21,051 nt of DNA, taken from assembly GCA_000969725.1 (NCBI GenBank), contig JXSR01S009006.1, one strand, 5' to 3'. This document shows positions 1-9,999 of the stretch, in pieces. The notes below the pieces were generated by a model that made no database searches, had not been told where the DNA came from, and worked only from the letters and a program-made list of their open reading frames with translations. A program made the translations under genes and the position numbers. Each line of letters starts with the position of its first letter. Position 1 is the stretch's first letter. This DNA is from Ophiothrix spiculata. Taxonomy: Eukaryota > Echinodermata > Ophiuroidea > Amphilepidida > Ophiotrichidae.

Positions 1-115
1 AATCTGAAAAAGAAAGACTGAGAAAGATATGTCTCAAAACGGGTGAAAAAAGTCTCAAAATTTAAAATCGAAGGGTAATAATAATAATAATGGCCAGTGC
101 TATGGTACTGAGTTG

Positions 116-275
116 CATGGGCGTCATTTCATTTTGAAGTGTGGGGGGTCCGAGGGCAAATTTTGGGGGGGGGGTCCGAGGGCAAATTTTCAAAACCGTG
201 GGGGGACACCTAATATTGTGAGGGGGGACACACAAAATAGTGGGGGGACGTGTCCCCCCTGTCATGACGCCCATG
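116..275. mobile_element. Short G-rich non-autonomous element with 12-bp inverted ends
   Basis: The ends CATGGGCGTCAT (116-127) and ATGACGCCCATG (264-275) are perfect reverse complements. Between them are two copies of a GGGGGGTCCGAGGGCAAATTT-like unit, a run of ten G (165-174), and three further GGGGGG(A)-type runs. An 8-bp-arm hairpin GGGGGGAC/GTCCCCCC lies at 242-259. I see no target duplication at these boundaries, so the real element may be longer. Open frames across it are low complexity (proline-rich on the minus strand) and are not genes. It is probably a MITE-like interspersed repeat; the superfamily cannot be assigned by eye. Confidence 0.55.
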
Positions 276-1715
276 GGTGGGATTAAAATCAAGGACCCGA
301 CGGATTCTGTTCAGGTTCCTTATTTGAAAGTTCAAAGAACGAGAAAGCTGTGGTCGTTCATCTTCATATGAACATTCGCATTGTAACAGGGAGCTTCTGA
401 TTTCATGACGAATCATTCTATTGACGGTAGGACCGTCGGGTCAACTGAAACAAGGTTACAAATAGCTAATGAATGTAGCGCTGGTCGCTTCCCATACCCA
501 TGCACTGTGCATATTTACGTGCCAAGTAAAATAGTTTGTTAGCATTCTTGACATTCTGAAGTTCGCACTTTTGGTATTATAAATATTTGTGATTTAGCAT
601 TGCGTAACGCACAATAATTCAATAATTAGCTGGTCAATGTAGATTTGATGAAATCTAACTAGCTGATCCGTTGTTCACATCATCCGTCAAGTAATCAAAA
701 GCTCCCTCTCATTAAGTAATCGCAGCAGGTTGTACTTAAGTCATGCTGTATATAGAAAGATATAAAATTGATTTTTAGAGGTTTCAATCAGAAGTCGACT
801 TTCTTTAGCTTTTGCCTCTCAGACGGGAGGCTTGATCCAAAGTTATCCACTCCACTGGTTTTCTCGCGAAGTTGGTTAATATTCTCACTTCCAGGATTCA
901 CAGTTCGTTTCGTTTAAGTAGAGTGTCATATACAATTATACATGTACGTGATCAATGAAAAAAATGCCTTCATTGCAAGGGCACGAACAACAACCGGGAT
1001 GAAATGCTACGGGACTTCTTGTTTCTGCTCATGAGAACATGGAGGACAAATGGTGTCGATCTCGAGTACAATATGACGTCACTTGCATACCCCTATAGAT
1101 TTTATTCTCGATTAGAGGCTCTCTCCGAATTATTGCAAATATCATGTTTCACACTTTCATTACAACTCTTTCATAAATGGGAAGTTGAAACCAAAACCCT
1201 CCTAAAATAGAGGTATGAAATCGAGGCTCTTCAGAAAATCAATCAAAGGGCGAAAACAATAAAATCTGTAATGACAGTATCCGAGTTTCATTCTGTTAAA
1301 ATCAACAAGTTACACCGTTTTGATATGTTATGTTATTGAATTTTATGTTTTTTATGTTGTTACGTGATTCAGCTAGTATCGAATGATTATGTAAAATGTT
1401 CTGGAAAGAAATAGCGAATTTTTTGTTGAGATTTTCATAAAGTGTTCTTGGTGTCTTTAAAAAATAAAAATATACATCAAAAATTCAGGTATAAAAATCA
1501 TAGTAGTGTTAGATAATTTGGGCGTAGAGCAAGTTTCTATTTTATCAGTTTTACAATATCAACTCTCAAAGACAACTTCAAGGAGACATCGATGATGATG
1601 CCATCTTTTTGTAACACACTATCGAAATGTGAAATATGTTGGCGTCCTAGAAGCAAACAAGAAACATATCAGGAACTCTATAGTACATGTATGTATATAT
1701 ATAACTTGTTTGTCA
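276..1715. other. AT-rich non-coding stretch, no gene seen
   Basis: No convincing coding sequence or RNA gene is visible. A 68-codon open frame at 1004-1210 (+) has no recognisable domain and no clear splice context. A 10-bp inverted pair GACCCGACGG (294-303) and CCGTCGGGTC (433-442) is present but too short to call an element. The stretch is otherwise unique within the window. Confidence 0.6.
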
Positions 1716-1832
1716 CTTCGAAACTAAACCGGCGGTTGCCTGCCGGTTCTATACGATTCATCCGGAATAAACAATAGCCAACCGTCCAGAACGACCCAGA
1801 ACCGGCAGACAACCGCCGGTTGAGTTTTGAAG
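1716..1832. mobile_element. 117-bp hairpin MITE
   Basis: Two 35-bp arms (1716-1750 and 1798-1832) are inverted copies of each other with three mismatches. Each arm contains AACCGGCGGTTG and TGCCGGTTCT, and the spacer is 47 bp. The GC-rich arms stand out from the AT-rich surroundings. No clear target-site duplication flanks the arms. This is a typical small foldback or MITE structure; the transcript would form a stable hairpin. The family is unknown. Confidence 0.65.
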
Positions 1833-3920
1833 CCGCCCTTTACTTAATAGTGTTTGTATCAATTCTTTTTTGACAATACCGTATGTTAGGTAATAGCTAC
1901 ATGTACATTTCTTTTCATTTTGAAAGCGCTCTGAGACCTTTCCACTAACTTAAACACCTTTTGAGTTGTAATGTAATGTAATTGTAATATAGAGATACCG
2001 TCGTCATATTTAACATGTTTAATGTTAGGTAAAAATAATGCAATTGTAATAAATTAGTGATGTTTTTTATGAATAAGGATTGTTTGCATCATGATAAATG
2101 CAAGGGCTGCAATTGCTTGCAAGTTATTCATATTTGAGGAAAATACTCTAATTAAGTAATACTCTGACATTGGAAATATAGACGGGTATGTGTGGACCTC
2201 TGCGCACTGTACTTTACTGTATAAGAATACAGTTATAATTATAAATTCCTTTGTTTTAATACTCTGGTTCTTGCATATTTTATGTGTACTACGAATGGTT
2301 ATGCATGCCTATTCCCTCGGTGATAATTGTCTTGATCTATTTTTGTGGGTTTTCTTTGTCACGTTTAAAGTGTCAAAACAATGTGACGTTAAATTTCTAC
2401 AGGGATTTGTTGGTGTCAAGTTTTCATGTCTCCCTTTCACTTCCAATTACTGGGAATTACTCTTATATTCAAAATCCGGAAATCTAATGTATTATTTGTC
2501 GCAAAAACAACATGCATCAAAATGAAGATTCCTCACTTCTTTCCTTTCACCGTTTAAAGTATATCAGTTTATTGCTATTCATGAGTTTCAATGTTTTGAT
2601 TTGTCAAATTATGCTCTCGGATGATGTTAATCTTTTTAAAATGTGCTCAAGATAGTATTTTCTCGTATGTAGTGTCAAAAAAAAACCCATTTCTTCGCGA
2701 TACATTGAATCAGTTTTTCGGACGTCATACTAAGAACAATCTGTTTCTATTCTTTACACCTCTTCTTTTTTGTCATGCCTAATCCTTATAACCAAACGTT
2801 TAAAGAAGCAAAATGACATAAGGATAGGCACACTGTTTAATGCTCATCTTAATGCAGACAAGAGTTTGAAGTAAACATACTTTATAGACCGTCGAGGATG
2901 GACTCAGGACATAAAACGTTCAAACATTTTATATACAGTTATATGCCATATCCCATGCGTTATATTCACCACAACAAAACATTCAATTCTGCCCCTTATG
3001 GAAGCATCATTCCGTAATAAACTAGAAACATATTGTAAAAACCGTAACACACAAGCTGACGACCGTGGATGACCTTTGACCGCAACGGTCATCCTCGCTC
3101 AAGGATTTATCCTCGCCGTGCAGCCTTGTCGTAACTACTAAAGGCAGATAGGTCACTTCAAGAAAGAATCATTATTTGCCGCTACACATTGAAAAGTACA
3201 ACATTGCGGCAAAATCCGTAATGATATGAGTATATAATAAATGAAATATGGCTAGCTGAAGCTAAAAATGATAGAAAGAAATCGATTTTGAGATCAAGTA
3301 AAATTTTGGTTCCTTAAAGTGTATATTTTCAACAAATCAGTACGTTCAGCATAAAAAATTTAGAACTATGAATATATTGAGATTTGATGACCATATCAGA
3401 TTAATTTCTTGCTCAACAATATCGTACCATCGTAAAGAGGAATCAACAAGCTGTCCATGGATATTAATAACCCATGATCAAGTTTGAATTTTGGAACAAC
3501 GTGACCTAAGAGCAAATGTCTAATGGTTTTTAATGTATTCCCTAACCACCATCAGATCCCAGTACAAGGATATATACGGTATGTTAGAAAAGAGACTATA
3601 TTTATATAAAGTATATATTTAAGAGAGTTGTGTATCATTCGTTTGTCAAATTCTCCTGTATGTACTCGTTGCCATAGCAAAGATTCTTGATAAGAGATAT
3701 TATACTAATAAGTACTGTGTGGGTTGCCAATATTCTAATAAATTCGTTTTCCTGCGCCTAGTCCTGAACCTTTGATAAAGTTGTTGATATTTTGTATGAT
3801 GTCTTTGGTATATAGTTACAAATTTGTGTAATGCACAGAAATATTTGGCCTCAATATTCATTTTAGCTCCTCTAAAAGTAACAAACAAACACATTTTGTA
3901 GCATTTTTACTGATAGAATA
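1833..3920. other. AT-rich non-coding stretch, no gene supported
   Basis: The open frame of 111 codons at 2190-2525 (+) is hydrophobic and AT-driven, with no domain I recognise. A small imperfect stem pairs GCCTAATCCTTAT near 2777 with ATAAGGATAGGC near 2819. TATA-like runs occur around 3598-3620, about 300 bp upstream of the exon candidate at 3921, but no organised promoter is evident. Confidence 0.55.
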
Positions 3921-3978
3921 ATGGCATCTACAAAACAGCAGAATGCAAATGCACTACGAAACCTCAAAAGTGACATGG
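3921..3978 (+). CDS. Possible first coding exon of an unidentified gene
   Basis: An ATG in good translation-start context (A at -3, G at +4) opens 19 codons, MASTKQQNANALRNLKSDM. These run directly into a strong donor, ATGG|GTAAGATATG, with the GT at 3979-3980. The peptide is polar and shows none of the AT-driven composition of the spurious frames nearby. The LRNLKSDM pattern resembles the start of helical death-fold domains such as CARD, but this is only an impression from 19 residues. I could not find a matching second exon within the next 2 kb. It could be a chance ATG next to a chance donor. Confidence 0.3.
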
Positions 3979-4604
3979 GTAAGATATGCTTTATTTCTTT
4001 CTTCTCAAATTACTTGACTAAAACAACGGAGTAACAACAACAAAACAACCACAACAACAACTACAAAACTAATAAAGAAGAAAATAATAGAAAAAGCAAT
4101 TGTTTTTTAAACAACAAATAAAAGTAACGCATGTTCTCTATCATTAGAGTAGAAGGATGTCAAAAATAAGAAATATTAAAGAGTCATAGGGAAATATTAG
4201 GAATCATTTAAAAGGATCAAAGTATACAGAAATTTCTGGCATTAATTTCCTAATCTAATATAGTATGTCATTATAGCATAAAATTGGTTTTGACATTAAA
4301 TGCAATTATTGAGCTCAAATGTCCAGTTTACGTGTCGTGAACAAAAATGTTAACAAAATAGTTTCTCATTTTTGTTAAATTAGCATATGGTCTAATTTTT
4401 TAAGTTGGTACCCAATAAAAGGTGGTTTTGTTACATTTCTATCTAAAATATATGTTCTTTTTTAGTATATTTTCTCTATGGAAACCAAAATAGATTTGTT
4501 TGGGGGCTCAATTGAAAGCTAGATTAATGATCTTTCATTTCCAGAAGAATAAAAAAAATAAAATAATTTATCAGTAATTGCTACGGTTCGATAAACGTAA
4601 TTAG
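3979..4604. other. AT-rich stretch with AAC-rich low complexity
   Basis: If the exon at 3921 is real, this would be its first intron. A CAA/AAC-rich low-complexity tract lies at about 4020-4070. Nothing else is recognised. Confidence 0.5.
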
Positions 4605-4735
4605 CCAGGGGTGGTGGAGGAGGAGGAGGAGGAGGAATTGTATCAAAGAGGAGGTAGAGGAGGATATAAGGGCAAATAAGTGGTAAAAGAGGTAAAAGAG
4701 GACGTTTTAGTTCAAGAAGATGATTGAGGGGATGG
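4605..4735. repeat. Polypurine tract with (GGA)n core
   Basis: A GGA trinucleotide run at about 4615-4636 is followed by an almost purely purine strand (AGAGGAGGTAGAGGAGG and AAAGAGGTAAAAGAGGA-type sequence) to about 4710. The minus-strand reading gives a polyproline frame at 4519-4812, which is a by-product of the repeat and not a gene. Confidence 0.75.
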
Positions 4736-5640
4736 TAATGAGGTCTTGGGGCGTGGGGTAGAAAGTTGGAATTAATTATATCAATTGTTAACAAGAGGAG
4801 GCTTTTAATCAATTTAATTAATCTTAAAATTACTCAAATAACAAAAATGAGATTCATATATCAGGTTAAGCAAAGTTAAATACAATGCTTATTTGCTAAA
4901 TATTATGCACAGGACACACTTCACTGAATATACAAGCTGCAATTAACTCCTAAATTTCTAACACCCTGTATAATGTATGCAACGTTGATGATGAACTTTT
5001 TTCTGATATGTATGGATGGGCAATAGGCTAAACTCTATGTTCAACGCATTGACTTTTTATATACAAGTCCTATTTATTGTCTGGATGTCAAACAATTGAC
5101 CATCATTTTGACGCTCACCCTGTCTAACTCTTATCCACCCTGTACGCTTGACTTTATATGCACATTTTAAAATTGCTGACACAATTAGCTTTCAGGATAT
5201 ATATACTTATATGCACTTAAGATGCATATTTTTGGAAATCCGGAGGGTTTTATATAAGAAGAGGCTATATTTCACTAAAACACACATGTAATGCGTTTGG
5301 GTCCCAACTTAAAAAATGAGACCATATGTGTAAATTGTAATTCCTTTTCAATGCGTCTATCAGTCCATGAATAGACTTCATATTTACAAAAGATTTGGAC
5401 GTAGCGAATCGACAATTTTGTAAACTCATTACAAATGATTCACGATTTGTAACGCTCTACCTACCGTGAAATTTAGTTTTTGTAATCCTCTAAAGGTGAA
5501 CAATAGAAACGCTGTCATTTAACGAGAGAAAATGTTCACAAAAGTACGATTTAACGGAACATTTCGTTCACGCAAAGAAAACAGTCTAGCCGTAAACTAA
5601 TTTGTTAAATCGTTGTAAATATCAACCCCGTAAAATATTA
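4736..5640. other. AT-rich non-coding stretch, nothing recognised
   Basis: No open frame of note, no RNA gene and no inverted-end element are seen. The local sequence appears only once in the window. Confidence 0.55.
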
Positions 5641-6101
5641 TATAGTTCTTTCCGAGGTACAACATACTTTGTGCAACAAGTCTTTACACTCTAAAAATTA
5701 TTTTACTCTTTGTTGGGTAAAAAGGTCACAGCTCATTGTTGAGTAAAATCACATTGAGTAAAATCTTACTCGGTTAAGTCAATATTACTCAATGTTGAGT
5801 ACATCTTACTTAACGTTGAGCAAAGTTTACCCAACGTTGAGTAAAGTTTATCCAACGTTGAGTAAGATTTTACTCAGCAAAATGAGCTGTGACCATTGAG
5901 TAAGTTTTTACTCAACAAGAGTAAGATAATTTTAAGAGTGTGTGATTACATTACTTCCAATGCATCTGCTAATCAATAATTGATAAACCATCAAATATTC
6001 ATTACAGCCTCCGTTTTTATTAGAAAATGCATAATTATATATCAGATTATAAGTTAACAAAGACTTGTTGCACCACTATTAGGAAGCTCAAAAGAACTAT
6101 A
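5641..6101. mobile_element. Outer inverted-repeat element (host of nested MITE)
   Basis: The left end (5641-5685) and right end (6059-6101) are imperfect inverted copies. The inner 15 bp, GTGCAACAAGTCTTT (5671-5685) and AAAGACTTGTTGCAC (6059-6073), match perfectly. The outer 11-12 bp (TATAGTTCTTT and AAAGAACTATA) also match. The left arm abuts the ACACTCT-type element at 5686 exactly, which suggests insertion of that element at the inner edge of this arm. The superfamily is unknown, and no clear target duplication is seen. Confidence 0.5.
5686..5941. mobile_element. Nested palindromic MITE made of GTTGAGTAA motifs
   Basis: It starts ACACTCTAAAAATTATTTTA and ends with the inverted counterpart TAATTTTAAGAGTGT. 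A second inverted pair, GGTCACAGCTCATT near 5731 and AATGAGCTGTGACC near 5880, lies further in. The centre is filled with repeated GTTGAGTAA/TTACTCAAC motifs in both orientations, including ACTCAACGTTGAGTA-like palindromes, so almost the whole element can fold back. MITEs starting ACACTCTAAAAA are common in animal genomes. I do not assign a superfamily. Confidence 0.75.
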
Positions 6102-6217
6102 ACCAACTATAACCTGACCCTATTAGACGACCCTGATTTCTGTGAATGTCAGAATTTTTTCAATCGATGAAGTTTTTATCGAAGCAATGAAGCTTGAGAC
6201 CTTGGTATACCATTGAT

Positions 6218-6793
6218 TACCGTAAACTGGGGAAACATTGGTCAATTTGAGCTTTTCTGATACCGTTTTTCAACAGACCTAATACTAGTATATTGATAAT
6301 TACCGCTTATTTGTGAGGTCCCCTCTACATATTCAAAAGGAAAAAGAAAGAAAAATCAACTTCAAGCTACCCTTAGAGTTAAAAAAAATACCCCGACCAA
6401 AGTTACCCGGCTTTTTGGACAACTTTGGTCAGGGCCTAAACAAGGTATAGGGCTTTAAAAAGTTGATTTTCGTGACATTTGGCCTTTTGGTACAGCAAAT
6501 AGGCAAACATTCCTATTCACAAAGATGAATTTTTGATTTTACAAAGACATTTTTAAAAATCCCATTTTTGGTTAAAAATCAAAATTCTTCGCCAATTTCG
6601 AGGACATTTGACCAGAGATATATAATTTTTTCTTCAATCTTATAAATTATATTCATTTTTTTTAAAAAGAAAATGACACCAAACATGACCATAAAAAATA
6701 CAGCTTTTCTGAATTATAAACATTTAAACAAAAAAGGCATGTCTTAGCTGACCAAAGTTACCTGGCTGACCAATGTTTCCCCAGTTTACAGTA
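6218..6793. mobile_element. TA-flanked MITE with 25-bp inverted ends
   Basis: The ends GTAAACTGGGGAAACATTGG (near 6222) and CCAATGTTTCCCCAGTTTAC (near 6770) are perfect inverted copies. With the adjoining bases the match runs 27 bp (6218-6244 and 6767-6793) with one mismatch. TA sits at both outer edges, consistent with a Tc1/mariner-type TA target duplication. A subterminal GACCAAAGTTACC motif recurs in both orientations (near 6395, 6418 and 6750). No transposase frame is present, so it is non-autonomous. The Tc1/mariner assignment is inferred from the TA only. Confidence 0.75.
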
Positions 6794-7427
6794 GTGTCAT
6801 TCACCTCATGTGATTACTTATTCTTTTCTACAAATAATCACGACGGATAATTTGGATTACATCTTGTCAATGATGACTACATTTTTTAAAAATACGAAGT
6901 TGCATTTAAATGCTAAATTTTTATTACCTAAAACTGAACTCAAAGCCCTGATTTTTTCATTGTTCGAGATCCAACAACTTGTTTACAAAACGTAAACTTG
7001 AAAATTGAACTCAACAAATGTATTCCTTTGATAAGTATCTATTCTCAAGGGATAAAATTCGGTTTTTTTCCTTATACCGTATTCCAAATATTTTCAATAT
7101 TCTTATGTACGACAATATACAATGCTGCTAGTATATGTCGAGTCAATGAGTGGTCTTTAATTTGGTTAAAAGTGAAACAAAATATTGACCTGCTCCTACG
7201 AAACCCAGAAAAAGTCGGAAAAATGATGTATCACCTGTCAACATTACTTTCTATTGATTTGTGGCAAGTGGTATGGGCTGTAACTCCATTATTGTTCTGG
7301 CTACTTTTGTCCGGGTTTTGTGAGAGTAGGGCACATATGTTTTGAGAAGTAAATCAATTGAATTGATGGGATATAAATTTATATATAAAGTTAGGCATTG
7401 TGTGTGGTCAAGTTCAAATTTTGTTAA
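6794..7427. other. AT-rich stretch with the longest, unrecognised open frame
   Basis: The longest open frame of the window (6998-7345 +, 115 codons) lies here. It is hydrophobic, including WQVVWAVTPLLFWLLLSG near its end. I recognise no family, and there is no convincing acceptor or promoter in front. It may be chance or an exon of an unknown membrane protein; I do not call it a gene. Confidence 0.45.
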
Positions 7428-8739
7428 GTGGGCCCTGTTGAATGTAATCTGAATAGGTCCTTAATATAATCAGGACTGAAATCTGAGCTTAAGGGTACTT
7501 ATGGCCGGATTAAGTGATTATATTCACGCTTATCAGATTGAACTTGATATCAAGTTATAACCATTTACGTGTTAGGTTTCAGCTAGAAATGGTCAGTCAA
7601 TAAATCGCACACAAACAAGCTTCGGCATATGTCTGAAGCAATTTAATAAAAACAAATGACATTCAAGAGCCAGGGGTGCGTATTATAAGAAACCCCATTA
7701 GCTACTTCCATGCGAATTGTCTTGAATCAAGTTTAAGAACAGAATACATCTATCCATGCTGATTAAACTTATTGGGCACAGAATATGCTACACATTTGTA
7801 AACCGTGTTTACTTGAGGAACTGTTGTTCTTATACCGTTTAATACATTTTTACATTTTTTTACTCGAGCAAACCGGGAGGCATATAAGAAACCTCAAATT
7901 AGGTACTTCCAAGAGTCAATAAATGTTGTTTAAGAATATATATTGATATCTACAAGACATTTGTTTATGCTTGATCACAAAATTGGACAAAAGAATGACG
8001 TCAAAGATAAAAACAAAATTCATTATATTAACCATGTTTCAATCATAATTTGTAACCTGTGCGTTCTTTTGTGTTGTAATAAACCGATATATCAAAAAGA
8101 TGAATACATAAACAACAGTACACAGTCAACAGTGCGGCAGATTATCCAGTCGTATATTCAAAGGAAACGCTCATCTTATTCACATCACCAAAAGTGTGAA
8201 CGCATTTCAATATCACGTCTAGTTAGGGTTTGGGAAGCTTAGATAGCAAGATATTAAAAATAAAGTGTATTAGATATAACAGGTGATGTTTTAAAGTAAA
8301 CAATTACATAGAAATATACATACATGATATTTGAAAAGAAATAGAAATGATTGGAAACTCAAACTCCTTTCTGCTTACAAAAATTAAAAGAAATATTTGT
8401 GGATGCATTGCGGTGATTTAATAATAAAAAATGATGCTATTTCATTGCAAGAATCACACAAAGTATTTTACCCTAGGCAATAATATATTTTATTTAGGAG
8501 TCTTCTTCTGTGAGAAATAATTATCCATAAAAAGTAAACGTCTGAGGCACTTTGAAGACTGTCCTTCTTATATTCATTTTTAAATGAATTCACTTTTTAG
8601 ACAACTGTTACGTCTTTTTTTGCATTATTCTAAATTTTAAATTCTACCTTCGCTGTGATCCTTCAAAAAACCCTGGAATGGTAGTAGTGTACAACTGAGT
8701 CTGCAAGTGAACCGTATTGAATAATCTTACCTCTTAGTT
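7428..8739. repeat. Local tandem duplication, copy A
   Basis: This is the first of three diverged head-to-tail copies. The head block (7428-7700) holds GGGTACTTATGG, CCATTTACGTGTTAGGTTTC, GTCAGTCAATAAATCGC and the GAAGCAATTTAAT motif. The tail block (about 8017-8400) holds ATATATCAAAAAGATG, TCACGTCTAGTTAGGGTTTG, and AAGTAAACAATTACAT followed by GAAATAGAAATGA. A further block near 8500-8600 (AATAATTATCCAT) matches the exon-like patch of copy B, but is degraded. Inside copy A a segment of about 60 bp (7673-7735) is itself repeated at 7874-7935. Confidence 0.7.
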
Positions 8740-9228
8740 CTTCGTCAGACTTGAACTCTGAACTTCAGGGTACTTATGGCTGGATTAAGGGATTATCTTC
8801 AAAGCTTATTAAATTGAACTTTACATCAAACTATTACCATTTACGTGTTAAGTTTCAGTAGTTAATGTCCAGTCAATAAATTGCATGCAAACAAGGTCGG
8901 ACGTATGTCTAAAGCAATTTAATGAAGCGAAAATGATGTCCAAGCAGCCCGGAGTGCGAATTATATTAGAAACCAAATTTATCACATCCGAGTGACGTTT
9001 TAAACAAAATTTTAGTTTAGGAATAATCTTTATTCTAGAAAACAACTTTACATTATTAATCAAATTATTGGACAGAATAAGCCAAGAAAAATTGAAAACA
9101 AAATAAATTATGGTCACCATGTTCCTCCTGTTGGCTATAATGTGTAGTTTCACGTAACCTATATATCAAAGCGATGTATACATTTACAAGCAACAATGGA
9201 TTTCCGACACAGATAACAATTGTATTTT

Positions 9229-9594
9229 AAGGGTATAGAGTCCAAACGTACGAATAATGGGCAAAAGTTTCACATACAGAACGTGTGTCAATAATCACGT
9301 TGATAAGGGCTCTGTCACTTATCACGAAACGTACGAATAACGTACACTGGTTTGGTAATCGATATATATATATATACATTTACATCAATGACTGAAACAG
9401 TGTACGTTATTCGTGCGGTTTTCAGTGACAGGGCCTTAACGATCGAATTAAACGTATCCATTAACGGACACAACCATAGACAACGTATTGGACGAATACT
9501 TGACGGACAGCAATGTATAAAACAAAAGAATAGTGAGATTGAGTACGGTGGGCGTACATTTGGCTCTGCGCGTTAATTTATGACAGAGTCCTTT
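9229..9594. mobile_element. Inverted-repeat insertion inside copy B
   Basis: Comparison with copies A and C shows extra DNA between TGTATTTTAA and TTTTAAAAGG. Within it, AAGGGCTCTGTCAC (near 9305) and the following CACGAATAACGTACACTG-like sequence are matched in inverse by CAGTGTACGTTATTCGTG (near 9398) and GTGACAGGGCCTT. That makes arms of about 45 bp around a (TA)n loop. The right edge has a further TGACAGAGTCCTT end. It may be one complex MITE or two nested ones. The 74-codon frame at 9352-9576 lies wholly inside and is not taken as a gene. Confidence 0.5.
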
Positions 9595-9843
9595 TAAAAG
9601 GAGTTCGACATCTCTTTGTGCCACAAAAAGCGTGTCGTCATTTCCACATCTCGTCTAGTTAGGGTTTGATTAGCGTAGATGTAAAGATAACACAAATTAG
9701 ATTGATTCGATATTAGGAGTGATATTTTAAAATAAACAACTGCATATTAAATGCATGTATTTTTATTTATAAAAGAAACAAAACAACAAAATAAAACACA
9801 CTATTCTTAACAAGAATATACAATGTCGAAAAGTGAGACTCAC

Positions 9844-9999
9844 CTGTATTGATCCATCAACAAGAGTGAAGTGTACTCTTGATGAAAAGGCGTTTCCTTC
9901 CCTCTGAGAATTAATTATCCATGAACATGAAAACATATAATTCATGTTCAGTTTGACACTGTCCATCCCAAACCAGCTGTAAATGCAGCCTCTTGTCAT
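9844..9999 (-). CDS. Possible internal exon of an unidentified extracellular-type protein
   Basis: On the minus strand an open stretch ends at a consensus donor CAG|GTGAGT (GT at 9842-9843). The reading ends MFSCSWIINSQREG then NAFSSRVHFTLVDGSIQ. A possible acceptor (CATTTACAG) lies at about 9974, so the true exon may begin there and not at the in-frame ATG at 9999. The pattern C-x-W-x-I followed by V-x-F-T is reminiscent of CUB-type domains, but this is inference from about 45 residues. The corresponding segment in copy A near 8500 is frameshifted and shorter, so this may be a surviving or decaying exon of a duplicated gene. Confidence 0.28.

Noticed and set aside
294-442. GACCCGACGG / CCGTCGGGTC inverted pair as element ends
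   Set aside because: Only 10 bp, with no target duplication and no further symmetry.
2190-2525. 111-codon open frame (+)
   Set aside because: AT-driven hydrophobic composition with a competing frame at 2284-2487; no domain or splice context.
4519-4812. 97-codon polyproline frame (-)
   Set aside because: By-product of the GGA/purine tract.
6998-7345. Longest open frame (115 codons, +), hydrophobic C-terminal half
   Set aside because: No recognisable family, no clear promoter or splice sites, and composition typical of AT-rich chance frames.
8848-9153. 101-codon open frame (-) in copy B
   Set aside because: The homologous blocks in copies A and C do not keep the frame, so it is a chance reading of the repeat.
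9352-9576. 74-codon frame (+) with a protein-like look (NGHNHRQRIGRILDGQQ)
   Set aside because: It lies entirely within the inverted-repeat insertion and has no known similarity. It could be revisited if related elements keep the frame.
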